Below are positions 1-5,575 of a stretch of 6,683 bases of DNA, in pieces. Both the position numbers and the translations under genes were made by a program. The notes under the pieces were generated by a model. The model did no database searches and was not told the origin of the DNA. It saw only the letters and a program-made list of their open reading frames with translations. The DNA lies in NCBI GenBank assembly GCA_003140115.1, contig PLIQ01000309.1, forward strand, positions 1 through 6,683, in the 5' to 3' direction. Position 1 is the first letter of the stretch; every line of letters starts with the position of its first letter. The stretch is from Actinomycetota bacterium (GTDB lineage: Bacteria; Actinomycetota; Actinomycetes; Streptosporangiales; Streptosporangiaceae).

Positions 1-87
1 GCACGAGAAGCAGCACGGGCCTCAGCGGTCACAGGTAGCCACGACCTCGACGGTCAGCCGCCGGGCACAGTTGGCACGCTCCGCTCT

Positions 88-139
88 ATCAGGGCCCGTG
101 CGCTTATCGGGGCCCGTGCGCCTATCAGGCCCGTCCGCC
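88..139. repeat. 18-bp tandem repeat, about three copies
   Basis: Units start at 88 (ATCAGGGCCCGTGCGCTT), 106 (ATCGGGGCCCGTGCGCCT) and 124 (a shorter, degenerate ATCAGGCCCGTCCGCC). Copies 1 and 2 differ at two positions. Because 18 is a multiple of 3, the repeat gives hexapeptide repeats in every frame, including TGPD(K/R)R on the minus strand, so the repeat itself does not show that the region is coding. Each unit carries the palindromic core GGGCCC or its degenerate form GGCCC. Function unknown. Confidence 0.7.
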
Positions 140-200
140 ACGACCCCCAGACGCCCGCCCGCGCCACCAGGGGATCCGCCCGTCGGCCCCGTCAACGTTA

Positions 201-220
201 ATAGTTTCAAAACTATCTAA
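201..220. promoter_or_regulatory. Inverted repeat, candidate repressor operator
   Basis: ATAGTTT-CA-AAACTAT at 201-216 is a perfect 7-bp inverted repeat with a 2-bp centre in otherwise GC-rich DNA. Its right half extends to AACTATCTAA (211-220), and the exact reverse complement of that decamer, TTAGATAGTT, recurs at 328-337 over the predicted promoter of the downstream operon. Symmetric AT-rich sites of this size are typical of TetR-family operators beside actinobacterial acyl-CoA catabolic genes. The regulator is not in this window, and I do not recognise the motif as KstR, KstR2 or another named box. Confidence 0.45.
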
Positions 221-306
221 GCCACAAGTGGTGACACAGCCCACCACAAATACGGCATACTTACCCGCGAAGCGCCCGCAAGGATGCACTTCCTCCCGTC
301 CGGGTG

Positions 307-343
307 TTGCCGTCCGCAGCTAGATTGTTAGATAGTTAAGGAA
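307..343 (+). promoter_or_regulatory. Predicted promoter and half-site upstream of the acyl-CoA synthetase
   Basis: TTGCCG (307-312) and GATAGT (331-336) are separated by 18 bp and each match four of six positions of the -35 and -10 consensus. Transcription would start near 343 and give a leader of about 30 nt before the ATG at 372. The -10 lies inside TTAGATAGTT (328-337), the decamer also found inverted at 211-220, and next to the imperfect direct repeat TAGATTGT/TAGATAGT (321-336). A protein bound here would block the promoter. The assignment rests on motif and position only. Confidence 0.35.
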
Positions 344-371
344 TTATCCCACCTATCCCGGAGGGCTGAAC

Positions 372-2495
372 ATGGACGTGCCACAGCACCCGGTATCCCC
401 CGACAGTCAAGCAGGCGAAATGTCCAGCCAGGCCGGCGTGCAGCGGCTGTTCTCGCCGGAGTCGGTCGCGGTGGTAGGGGCTTCAGAGGCGGGCCTGGGC
501 AGCATGGTCTTCCAGAACCTGCACCGGGACTTCCCCGGCAGGCTCTACCCGGTCAACCCCCGGCGGGCCGAAGTCCACGGCATAACGGCGTATCCCACCG
601 TCGATGACCTGCCCGAGTCCGTGGACATGGCGGTGATCCTCACCCCGGCGGCCACCGTGCCCGACATCATCGATCGCTGCGCGGCGCGCGGCATCGGCGG
701 CGCGGTCGTGCTGGCCGCGGGCTTCGCCGAGGCCGGTGCCGAAGGCAAAGCGGCGCAGCAGCGGATGACCGACACGGCGCGCGCCCACGCCTTCCCGGTC
801 GTCGGCCCCAACTGCAACGGCTTCTACAACGGCCAGCAAAAGATCGCCGCGACCTTCGCGATCCCCGTGGATATGGACCGGCCGAAGCTGGGCCCGGTGG
901 CGGTGGTCTCGCAGAGCGGCGGCTTCGGCTCTTACATCCTGGTCAAGGCGATCACCGCTGGCCTGCAGGTCAGCTGGTACCTGTCCACCGGCAACGAGTC
1001 CGACATGAACGTGGCCCGGAGCCTGCGCTACATAATCGAACAGCCCGAGGTCGGCATCGTGCTGACCTTCTTCGAGGCTGTGCGCTCGCCAGAGGTGTTC
1101 GTCGAGGTCGCGCAGCGGGCCGCGGAACTCGGCAAGCCCATGCTGGCGGTCAAGGCCGGCTACACCGCGGAAGGAACGCGGGCCGTGCTGAGCCACACGG
1201 CCTCGATCGCCGGCTCGAGCGAGGTCTACGACGCGATCTGCCGTCAGTACGGCCTGATCCAGGCGTCGAGCGTGGAGCAGATGATCGACTTCGGCCTGAC
1301 CCTGCAGACCGGCCGCAGGATGGCCGGCCGGCGGCTCGGCATCATGACCCAGTCCGGCGGCTCCGGGGCGCTCATGGCCGACGTGGCCGAGACAGTGGGG
1401 CTGACGGTGCCGGTACTGCCCGACGCGGACCGCGAGTACCTGGCCAGCCTGCTGCCGAGCTTCGGCAGCGCGGCCAATCCGGTGGACACGACCGGCAACT
1501 TCAACATGGAGAACTTCGACGCGGTCTACGGCGGCCTGGCCGCCTCGGACGGCGTCGACGCGGTGCTTCAGCTTATGTGGTACGTGGGGGAGCGGGAGAC
1601 CAAAGCGACCATGAAGGTCTGGGCCGCCACCGACAAGCCGGTGGTGGTGGCGACCACCTTGTCCGCGCCGGATATCGCGCAGGCGGGTATCCCGGTCTAC
1701 GTCGATCCGGCCCGGGCGGTCCGCGCCGTCGGCGCGGTGGCCGCCTTCAGCGAGTCGATGCGCCGGCGCGAGCGCGTCGAGCCGCTGGCCACAGACCAGG
1801 ACCGCGCCGAGCGAGTACGCGCGCTGCTCGCGCGTGAAGCAGGCCAGCCGTTCGTCCTGGAATCGGTGGCCAAGCAGGTGCTGGCCGAATACGGCATCCC
1901 GGTCAGCCGCGAGGTCATCGCCGACTCCGCCGAGGCGGCGGTGGTCGCCGCGCGCACCCTAGGCGGCCCGGTCGCGCTGAAGGTCCTGTCCTACAGCCTG
2001 CCGCACAAGTCCGACTCCGGCGCCTTGCGCCTCGGCCTGCTCGGCGACGAGGCCGTCCGGGACGCGTACGAGGAGATGCTGGCCAGCATCCGCGACGCCA
2101 ATCCCGACATCAAGGTCGAGGGCGTCCTGGTCCAGGAGATGGTCCCCGCGTCGGTGGAGATCTCTTGCGGGCTCCAGCGCGATCCGGTGTTCGGGCCTAT
2201 GGTCGCCGCGGGTATCGGCGGCGTGCTGATCGAGATCGTCGGCGGGACGGTCCTGCTGCGCCCGCCCTTCACCCAGCGGATGGCCGAGGATGCCGTGGCC
2301 CGCATCGCCGGGGGACGCCTGCGCACCGCCAGCCGCGGCCTGTCCGAGCAACAGGCCAGAACCATCGCGAAGACGATGACCGGCCTCGCCGCCCTCGCGC
2401 TGGAGATCCCCGAGGTCGAATCGATCGACATCAACCCGATCCGCGTCGACGGCGAGACAGCCAAGGCCGTCGACGCCCTGATCGTCGTCAGCTAG
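372..2495 (+). CDS. Acyl-CoA synthetase (NDP-forming), acetate--CoA ligase family
   Basis: This is a single-chain NDP-forming acyl-CoA synthetase of 707 residues, which makes an acyl-CoA from a carboxylate, CoA and a nucleoside triphosphate through a phospho-enzyme in the cytoplasm. Visible in order: a CoA-binding Rossmann domain (about 27-125, SVAVVGAS and LYPVNP); succinyl-CoA-synthetase-like domains (about 145-460) with SQSGGFG at 180-186 and the SHTAS motif whose His275 is the expected phosphorylated residue; then an ATP-grasp domain (about 490-705) with PHKSDSG, where His545 is the expected second phospho-acceptor, and a C-terminal ESIDINPIRV. The length suits the fused alpha-beta form. 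The ATG is preceded by GGAGGG (360-365) at 6-nt spacing; the internal Met17 has a poorer site. It is first in an operon with the thiolase-fold and DUF35 genes, so it probably activates their pathway substrate. The acid it uses cannot be read from sequence; 'acetate' is only the family name. Confidence 0.93.
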   Translation: MDVPQHPVSPDSQAGEMSSQAGVQRLFSPESVAVVGASEAGLGSMVFQNLHRDFPGRLYPVNPRRAEVHGITAYPTVDDLPESVDMAVILTPAATVPDIIDRCAARGIGGAVVLAAGFAEAGAEGKAAQQRMTDTARAHAFPVVGPNCNGFYNGQQKIAATFAIPVDMDRPKLGPVAVVSQSGGFGSYILVKAITAGLQVSWYLSTGNESDMNVARSLRYIIEQPEVGIVLTFFEAVRSPEVFVEVAQRAAELGKPMLAVKAGYTAEGTRAVLSHTASIAGSSEVYDAICRQYGLIQASSVEQMIDFGLTLQTGRRMAGRRLGIMTQSGGSGALMADVAETVGLTVPVLPDADREYLASLLPSFGSAANPVDTTGNFNMENFDAVYGGLAASDGVDAVLQLMWYVGERETKATMKVWAATDKPVVVATTLSAPDIAQAGIPVYVDPARAVRAVGAVAAFSESMRRRERVEPLATDQDRAERVRALLAREAGQPFVLESVAKQVLAEYGIPVSREVIADSAEAAVVAARTLGGPVALKVLSYSLPHKSDSGALRLGLLGDEAVRDAYEEMLASIRDANPDIKVEGVLVQEMVPASVEISCGLQRDPVFGPMVAAGIGGVLIEIVGGTVLLRPPFTQRMAEDAVARIAGGRLRTASRGLSEQQARTIAKTMTGLAALALEIPEVESIDINPIRVDGETAKAVDALIVVS

Positions 2496-2537
2496 CAAAG
2501 CAAGGCAACAGCAAAGCAACAGCAAGGAGACCCAGGG
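2494..2537 (+). repeat. T-free spacer with AGCAAAGCAA direct repeats and ribosome binding site
   Basis: The 42-bp gap between the synthetase stop and the next start has no T on the plus strand. It contains AGCAAAGCAA twice (2494-2503 and 2510-2519), followed by AGCAAGGAG, which includes the AAGGAG ribosome binding site (2524-2529) 8 nt before the GTG start at 2538. An mRNA segment lacking U and rich in A should stay single-stranded, which would keep the binding site open. There is no sign of a terminator or new promoter, so the two genes are probably co-transcribed. Confidence 0.6.
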
Positions 2538-3716
2538 GTGCCATTTCCGAAGCGGCAAGCGGCGATCGTGGGCGTCTACACCACCAAACAGGGCAAGCTC
2601 CCGGACCGGACGTCGTTCTCGCTGCAGCTGGAGGCCATCCGGGGCGCCCTGGATGACGCGGGGCTGACCACCGCCGACATCGACGGCCTGCTGCCGATGA
2701 GCGGCACGGCGCACATGCCCGGCACCACGGCGCACCAGTTCTGGGCCGAACAACTCGGCGAGCGCCCCCTCAGCCTGGTCGAGATCGGCGGCGCATCGGG
2801 ACAGCTAGCCAAGGCCGCGGCCTCGATCGCGGCCGGCCTGACCGACGTCGCGGTGCTGTTCTTCGGCCGCGCGGGCGCCAGGACCGGGCCGGGCGGCACA
2901 AAAGCCGCGGCGGACCGGGCGCCGCGCGTCGCGGACGACTGGAGCTTCGCGACCGCGGGCGGCTACATGACGTCGTGGTACGCCATGTGGGCGCAGCGGT
3001 ACATGTACGAGTTCAACGTGACGAACGCCGATCTGGCCGAAGTAGCCGTCTTCACTCGCTACCACGCCACCCTCAACCCCGACTCGGTCATGGGCAGCCG
3101 CGGTGAGATCACCGTCGAGGACGTGCTGGCCTCTCGGTACGTGTGCGAGCCGCTGCACCTGCTCGACTGCTCGATCGACAACGACGGCGGCTACGCGGTC
3201 GTGATCGCCTCCGCCGAGCGGGCCAGGGACTGCCGCAAGAAACCGGTCTGGATCCTGGGCGGCGCCGAGGCCTACTACACCGACTTCTACGCGACGATCA
3301 ACGACCCGTGGTTCCCGAATCAGGGCAAGGCGGTGCGCAAGGCGACCGACCGGGCCTTCGGCCTGGCCGGCATCTCCCGGGACGAGATCGACGTGGCGGG
3401 CCTGTACGACTGCTTTACCGTCACCACGATCCGCGACCTGGAGGAGATGGGCTTCTGCAAGCTGGGCGAGGGCGCCGACTACGTGAAGGAGGGCCACCTG
3501 CGCCTCGGCGGGTCGATGCCGACCAACACCGACGGCGGCCTGCTGTCCAATAGCCACTGCGGCGATCCGTCCGGCATGCACACCATCGAGGTCGTCCGGC
3601 AGCTACGGGGGGAGTGCGGAGCCCGCCAGGTTCCGGACCCGCGGATCGGCGTCTCGCTCCAACAGGGCTGGGCCGTGCACGGCCTGGCCAGCACGCTCGT
3701 CATGGCCGTCGATTAA
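2538..3716 (+). CDS. Thiolase-fold protein of the lipid-transfer/Ltp2 type, no nucleophilic Cys
   Basis: This 392-residue protein has the thiolase fold of the SCP-x/lipid-transfer family. N-terminal hallmarks are RQAAIVGVY (6-14) and the helix-turn region EIGGASGQLAKAAASI (82-97). Mid-protein motifs are YAMWAQRYM (148-156) and YHATLNPDSVMGSRG (175-189). The C-terminal half has DVAGLYDCFT (285-294), NTDGGLLSNSH (330-340) and a final VHG (380-382). In ordinary thiolases the nucleophile sits as Cys in a C-x-S-G motif; here that position is Gly85. The later C-x-G motif reads VHG, with His381. This fits the Ltp2-type steroid side-chain aldolases, which share the fold but cleave by a retro-aldol route, better than a degradative thiolase. 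The GTG start is fixed by AAGGAG at 8 nt and by N-terminal alignment with the paralogue at 4258-5445. The DUF35 gene follows after 13 bp and is its likely partner. Family confidence is high; reaction and substrate are inferred. Confidence 0.88.
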   Translation: MPFPKRQAAIVGVYTTKQGKLPDRTSFSLQLEAIRGALDDAGLTTADIDGLLPMSGTAHMPGTTAHQFWAEQLGERPLSLVEIGGASGQLAKAAASIAAGLTDVAVLFFGRAGARTGPGGTKAAADRAPRVADDWSFATAGGYMTSWYAMWAQRYMYEFNVTNADLAEVAVFTRYHATLNPDSVMGSRGEITVEDVLASRYVCEPLHLLDCSIDNDGGYAVVIASAERARDCRKKPVWILGGAEAYYTDFYATINDPWFPNQGKAVRKATDRAFGLAGISRDEIDVAGLYDCFTVTTIRDLEEMGFCKLGEGADYVKEGHLRLGGSMPTNTDGGLLSNSHCGDPSGMHTIEVVRQLRGECGARQVPDPRIGVSLQQGWAVHGLASTLVMAVD

Positions 3717-3729
3717 AGGAGAAACCGAG

Positions 3730-4173
3730 ATGACCATCCTCGAGGCGGCCGCCGCCCCCTACCTCAAGCCGCTGCCCGAAGTGCGGCCGGAGAACAAGCC
3801 GTTCTTCGACGCGCTGCAGGCCCACCGGTTCGTGGTGCCCCGCTGCGACGACTGCGGAGACTACAACTGGGTGCCCTACCCGGCCTGCCGGAGCTGCCTG
3901 TCCGAGAACCAGACCTGGACCCCGGTCTCGGGGCAGGCCACCGTGTACACCTACACCGTGTGTCACCGCGGCCCCGGAGCATTCAACGCCGACGTGCCCT
4001 ACGTGATCGCCCTGGGCGAGCTCGCCGAGCAGCCGCGGCCGTGCCTGGTCCTGGGCAACCTGGTCGGCACCGCTCCCGAGGACGTCCGCGTGGGCATGCC
4101 CATCGAAATCGCCTACCAGGACATCCCCGGTGAGGACATCACCATGTGGCGCTGGGTTGCCCGCCAAACTTGA
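3730..4173 (+). CDS. DUF35 zinc-ribbon/OB-fold protein, thiolase partner
   Basis: This 147-residue protein has the DUF35 architecture: an N-terminal helical segment (about 14-33, RPENKPFFDALQAHRF), a rubredoxin-like zinc ribbon with Cys39-x2-Cys42-x10-Cys53-x2-Cys56, and an OB-fold (about 62-130) opening with the typical GQATVYTYTV. All four zinc ligands are present. Stand-alone or fused DUF35 domains form complexes with thiolase-fold enzymes and help shape or reach the CoA-ester site, as in Ltp2-ChsH2 and archaeal acetoacetyl-CoA thiolase/HMG-CoA synthase. The ATG lies 13 bp after the upstream stop, and its ribosome binding site AAAGGAG (3715-3721) overlaps that stop codon, so the pair is co-transcribed and probably translationally linked. 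There is no dehydratase domain, unlike full-length ChsH2. It is the only DUF35 gene visible, so it might also serve the convergent paralogue. Confidence 0.9.
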   Translation: MTILEAAAAPYLKPLPEVRPENKPFFDALQAHRFVVPRCDDCGDYNWVPYPACRSCLSENQTWTPVSGQATVYTYTVCHRGPGAFNADVPYVIALGELAEQPRPCLVLGNLVGTAPEDVRVGMPIEIAYQDIPGEDITMWRWVARQT

Positions 4174-4189
4174 AATCTTTTTACCGAAC

Positions 4190-4209
4190 GGCCGTGGGTT
4201 CCCGCGGCC
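4190..4209. terminator. GC-rich hairpin between convergent genes
   Basis: GGCCGTGGG (4190-4198) and CCCGCGGCC (4201-4209) can pair over nine positions with one G-U wobble; the loop is effectively four bases once the innermost pair opens. It lies 16 bp after the DUF35 stop and 48 bp beyond the stop of the minus-strand gene, so it could end transcription from both sides. No U-tract follows on either strand, as is common for actinobacterial terminators. The remaining sequence to 4257 shows nothing further. Confidence 0.5.
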
Positions 4210-4257
4210 CCAGCCGGCTACTACGCGCCCGCACCGAAGGTTGTCATGCGGTGCCCG

Positions 4258-5445
4258 TCAGTCCACAGCCATGATCAGCGTGCCGGCGTAGCCGTGCACC
4301 GAGGCGCCCTGCGCCAGCGACAGCCCGATCTTCGCCCCGGCTACCTGCCGCTCGCCGCATTCGCCGCGCAGCTGGCGCGCGACCTCGACGGTGAACAGCC
4401 CGTGCGGCAGCCCACAGTGAGTGTTCGACAGCAGCCCGCCGTCGGTGTTGGCCGGCATCGACCCGCCGAGCCGGGTGTGGCCCTCCTTGAAGTACGCGGC
4501 GCCCTCGCCCAGCTTGCAGAAGCCGAGCTCCTCCAGGTCGCGAAGCACGGTGATGGTGAAGCAGTCGTACAGCCCCGCGACGTCGATGTCGTCGCGCGTC
4601 ACCCCCGCCTGGGCGAAGGCGATGTCTCCCGACCGCCGCACCGAATGTCCTTGCTCGGGGAACCAGGGGGCGTCGACGGTCGTGTAGCCGTCGGTGTGGG
4701 TGGCCTCCGCGCCGCCGATCACCCAGACCGGCTTGCCCCGGGTTCCGCGCGCCACCTCGGCGGAGGCCACCACCATGGCGTAGCCGCCGTCGGTGTCGAT
4801 GGCACAGTCGAACAGGTGCAGCGGGGTGGAGATCATCCGGGAGCCGACCACGTCCTGAACGGTGAGCGGGCCGCGCGAGCCCATCACCGAGTCCGGCTTG
4901 AGGGTGGCGTGGTAGCGGTGCGTGACGGCCACCTCCGCGAGATCCTCGCTGGTCACCCCGAACTCATGCATGTACCGCTGGGCCCACATCGCGTACCACG
5001 GCGTCATGTACGCGCCGTGCGCGTCGCCCGCCCAGTCGTACCCGCGAGGCGCCCCACCCACCTCCCCATCCCTCTTCACTGGCACGCCCTTGGCGCCCGG
5101 CCCGATCTTCCAGCCCGCCTTGCCCCAGAACACGACCACGACGTTGGCCAGCCCGGCCGAGATGGCCAAGGCCGCCTTGGTCACGCCGTTCGGGTAGCCG
5201 AGCTCGCCGTAGGACATCGGCCGCCCGCCGAACTGGGCCGCCCAGTACATCTCCGGCCGGTGCGGGGCCTCGCCGGTGGCCGCCATCGGGACCACGCCGT
5301 CGACGTCGCCGGGAGTCAGCCCCGCGTCGGCCAGGGCGCCCTTGATCGCCTCGATCTCCAGCGACAGGGACGTCCGCTCCAGGTTCCGCGCCTGCGCGGT
5401 GGTGTACGTGCCGACGATGGCCGCCTGCCGCTTCGGGAATGCCAT
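4258..5445 (-). CDS. Second Ltp2-type thiolase-fold protein, paralogue with Tyr at the Cys position
   Basis: This 395-residue protein is closely related to the gene at 2538-3716 along its whole length (34 of the first 50 residues identical by my count). Shared blocks include FPKRQAAIVG, YAMWAQRYM, PDSVMGSRG, DVAGLYDCFT, FCKLGEGA, NTDGGLLSN and ARQLRGECG or its near match. The usual nucleophilic cysteine position, in the motif reading GYPNG, is Tyr84; the late C-x-G motif is VHG (384-386). Retro-aldol or another non-thiolytic chemistry is therefore likely. I chose the ATG at 5445 because it has GAGGAG at 9-nt spacing and aligns with the paralogue; an in-frame GTG at 5490 would add 15 residues but has no visible binding site. 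It has no adjacent DUF35 gene of its own on the minus strand within this window. The different sequence around residues 112-145 and at the active site suggests a different substrate from its paralogue, or a role in a mixed complex. Confidence 0.88.
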   Translation of the reverse strand: MAFPKRQAAIVGTYTTAQARNLERTSLSLEIEAIKGALADAGLTPGDVDGVVPMAATGEAPHRPEMYWAAQFGGRPMSYGELGYPNGVTKAALAISAGLANVVVVFWGKAGWKIGPGAKGVPVKRDGEVGGAPRGYDWAGDAHGAYMTPWYAMWAQRYMHEFGVTSEDLAEVAVTHRYHATLKPDSVMGSRGPLTVQDVVGSRMISTPLHLFDCAIDTDGGYAMVVASAEVARGTRGKPVWVIGGAEATHTDGYTTVDAPWFPEQGHSVRRSGDIAFAQAGVTRDDIDVAGLYDCFTITVLRDLEELGFCKLGEGAAYFKEGHTRLGGSMPANTDGGLLSNTHCGLPHGLFTVEVARQLRGECGERQVAGAKIGLSLAQGASVHGYAGTLIMAVD

Positions 5446-5489
5446 CTGATCCGACTCCTCTAGGCCGCCCGAGACCTTATTATTCGACA

Positions 5490-5519
5490 CTTATAAGCAT
5501 TACGATCTATTTACCGTAA
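5490..5519. promoter_or_regulatory. Divergent promoter region with 20-bp palindromic operator candidate
   Basis: The 130-bp gap between the minus-strand thiolase-fold gene and the SDR has one AT-rich core. TTACGATCTATTTACCGTAA (5500-5519) is an imperfect palindrome with perfect 5-bp ends (TTACG/CGTAA) and three further symmetric positions in each half, a TetR-like layout. Next to it CTTATAAG (5490-5497) is a perfect palindrome offering TATAAG on both strands; on the minus strand it would be a -10 (5 of 6 matches) giving a leader of about 38 nt before the ATG at 5445. TACGAT (5501-5506) is a possible plus-strand -10 for the SDR. Clear -35 elements were not found. The half-site differs from the one upstream of 372. 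Confidence 0.45.
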
Positions 5520-5575
5520 CCACCGACGCCGGGGGCGTCAATGTGCCAGACCCGCTGACGCGAAGGGAGCATCCC

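Larger units (their letters stand above)
1..371. other. Left-edge region without a convincing gene; leader of the synthetase operon
   Basis: No open frame here looks like a real gene. Two plus-strand frames are open from the window edge, to a TAA at 199-201 and a TAA ending at 220. Either could be the tail of an upstream gene, but both translate to low-complexity Arg/Pro/Gly-rich sequence that matches no family I recognise. A minus-strand frame (210 to 22) would need a TTG start inside the inverted repeat at 201-216 and is equally low in complexity. Base composition changes sharply near 195, from GC-rich to AT-rich, which suggests that the control region of the downstream operon begins there. 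The stretch 240-300 shows nothing recognisable. Confidence 0.5.

Noticed and set aside
22..210. Minus-strand 62-codon open frame with TGPD(K/R)R repeats
   Set aside because: Its start would be a TTG inside the inverted repeat at 201-216 with no ribosome binding site, and its product is low-complexity sequence explained by the 18-bp DNA repeat.
228..247. Possible hairpin GTGGTG/CACCAC
   Set aside because: The stem is only 6 bp with an 8-nt loop and no associated T-run or gene end, so it could easily be chance.
483..1196. Long minus-strand open frame opposite the synthetase gene
   Set aside because: Antisense frames stay open easily in high-GC coding DNA; the product has no recognisable domain, while the plus strand encodes clear synthetase motifs.
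1959..2753. Minus-strand open frame of 264 codons across the synthetase/thiolase-fold junction
   Set aside because: It spans two well-supported plus-strand genes and the intergenic ribosome binding site and encodes Arg/Asp/Gly-rich sequence of no family.
4246..5463. Plus-strand open frame of 405 codons opposite the second thiolase-fold gene
   Set aside because: The minus strand aligns with the paralogue at 2538-3716 from end to end; the plus-strand product is an antisense artefact rich in His, Arg and Gly.
5446..5490. Longer N-terminus of the minus-strand thiolase-fold protein from the GTG at 5490
   Set aside because: The extra 15 residues have no counterpart in the paralogue, no ribosome binding site precedes the GTG, and it falls in the predicted -10 palindrome.
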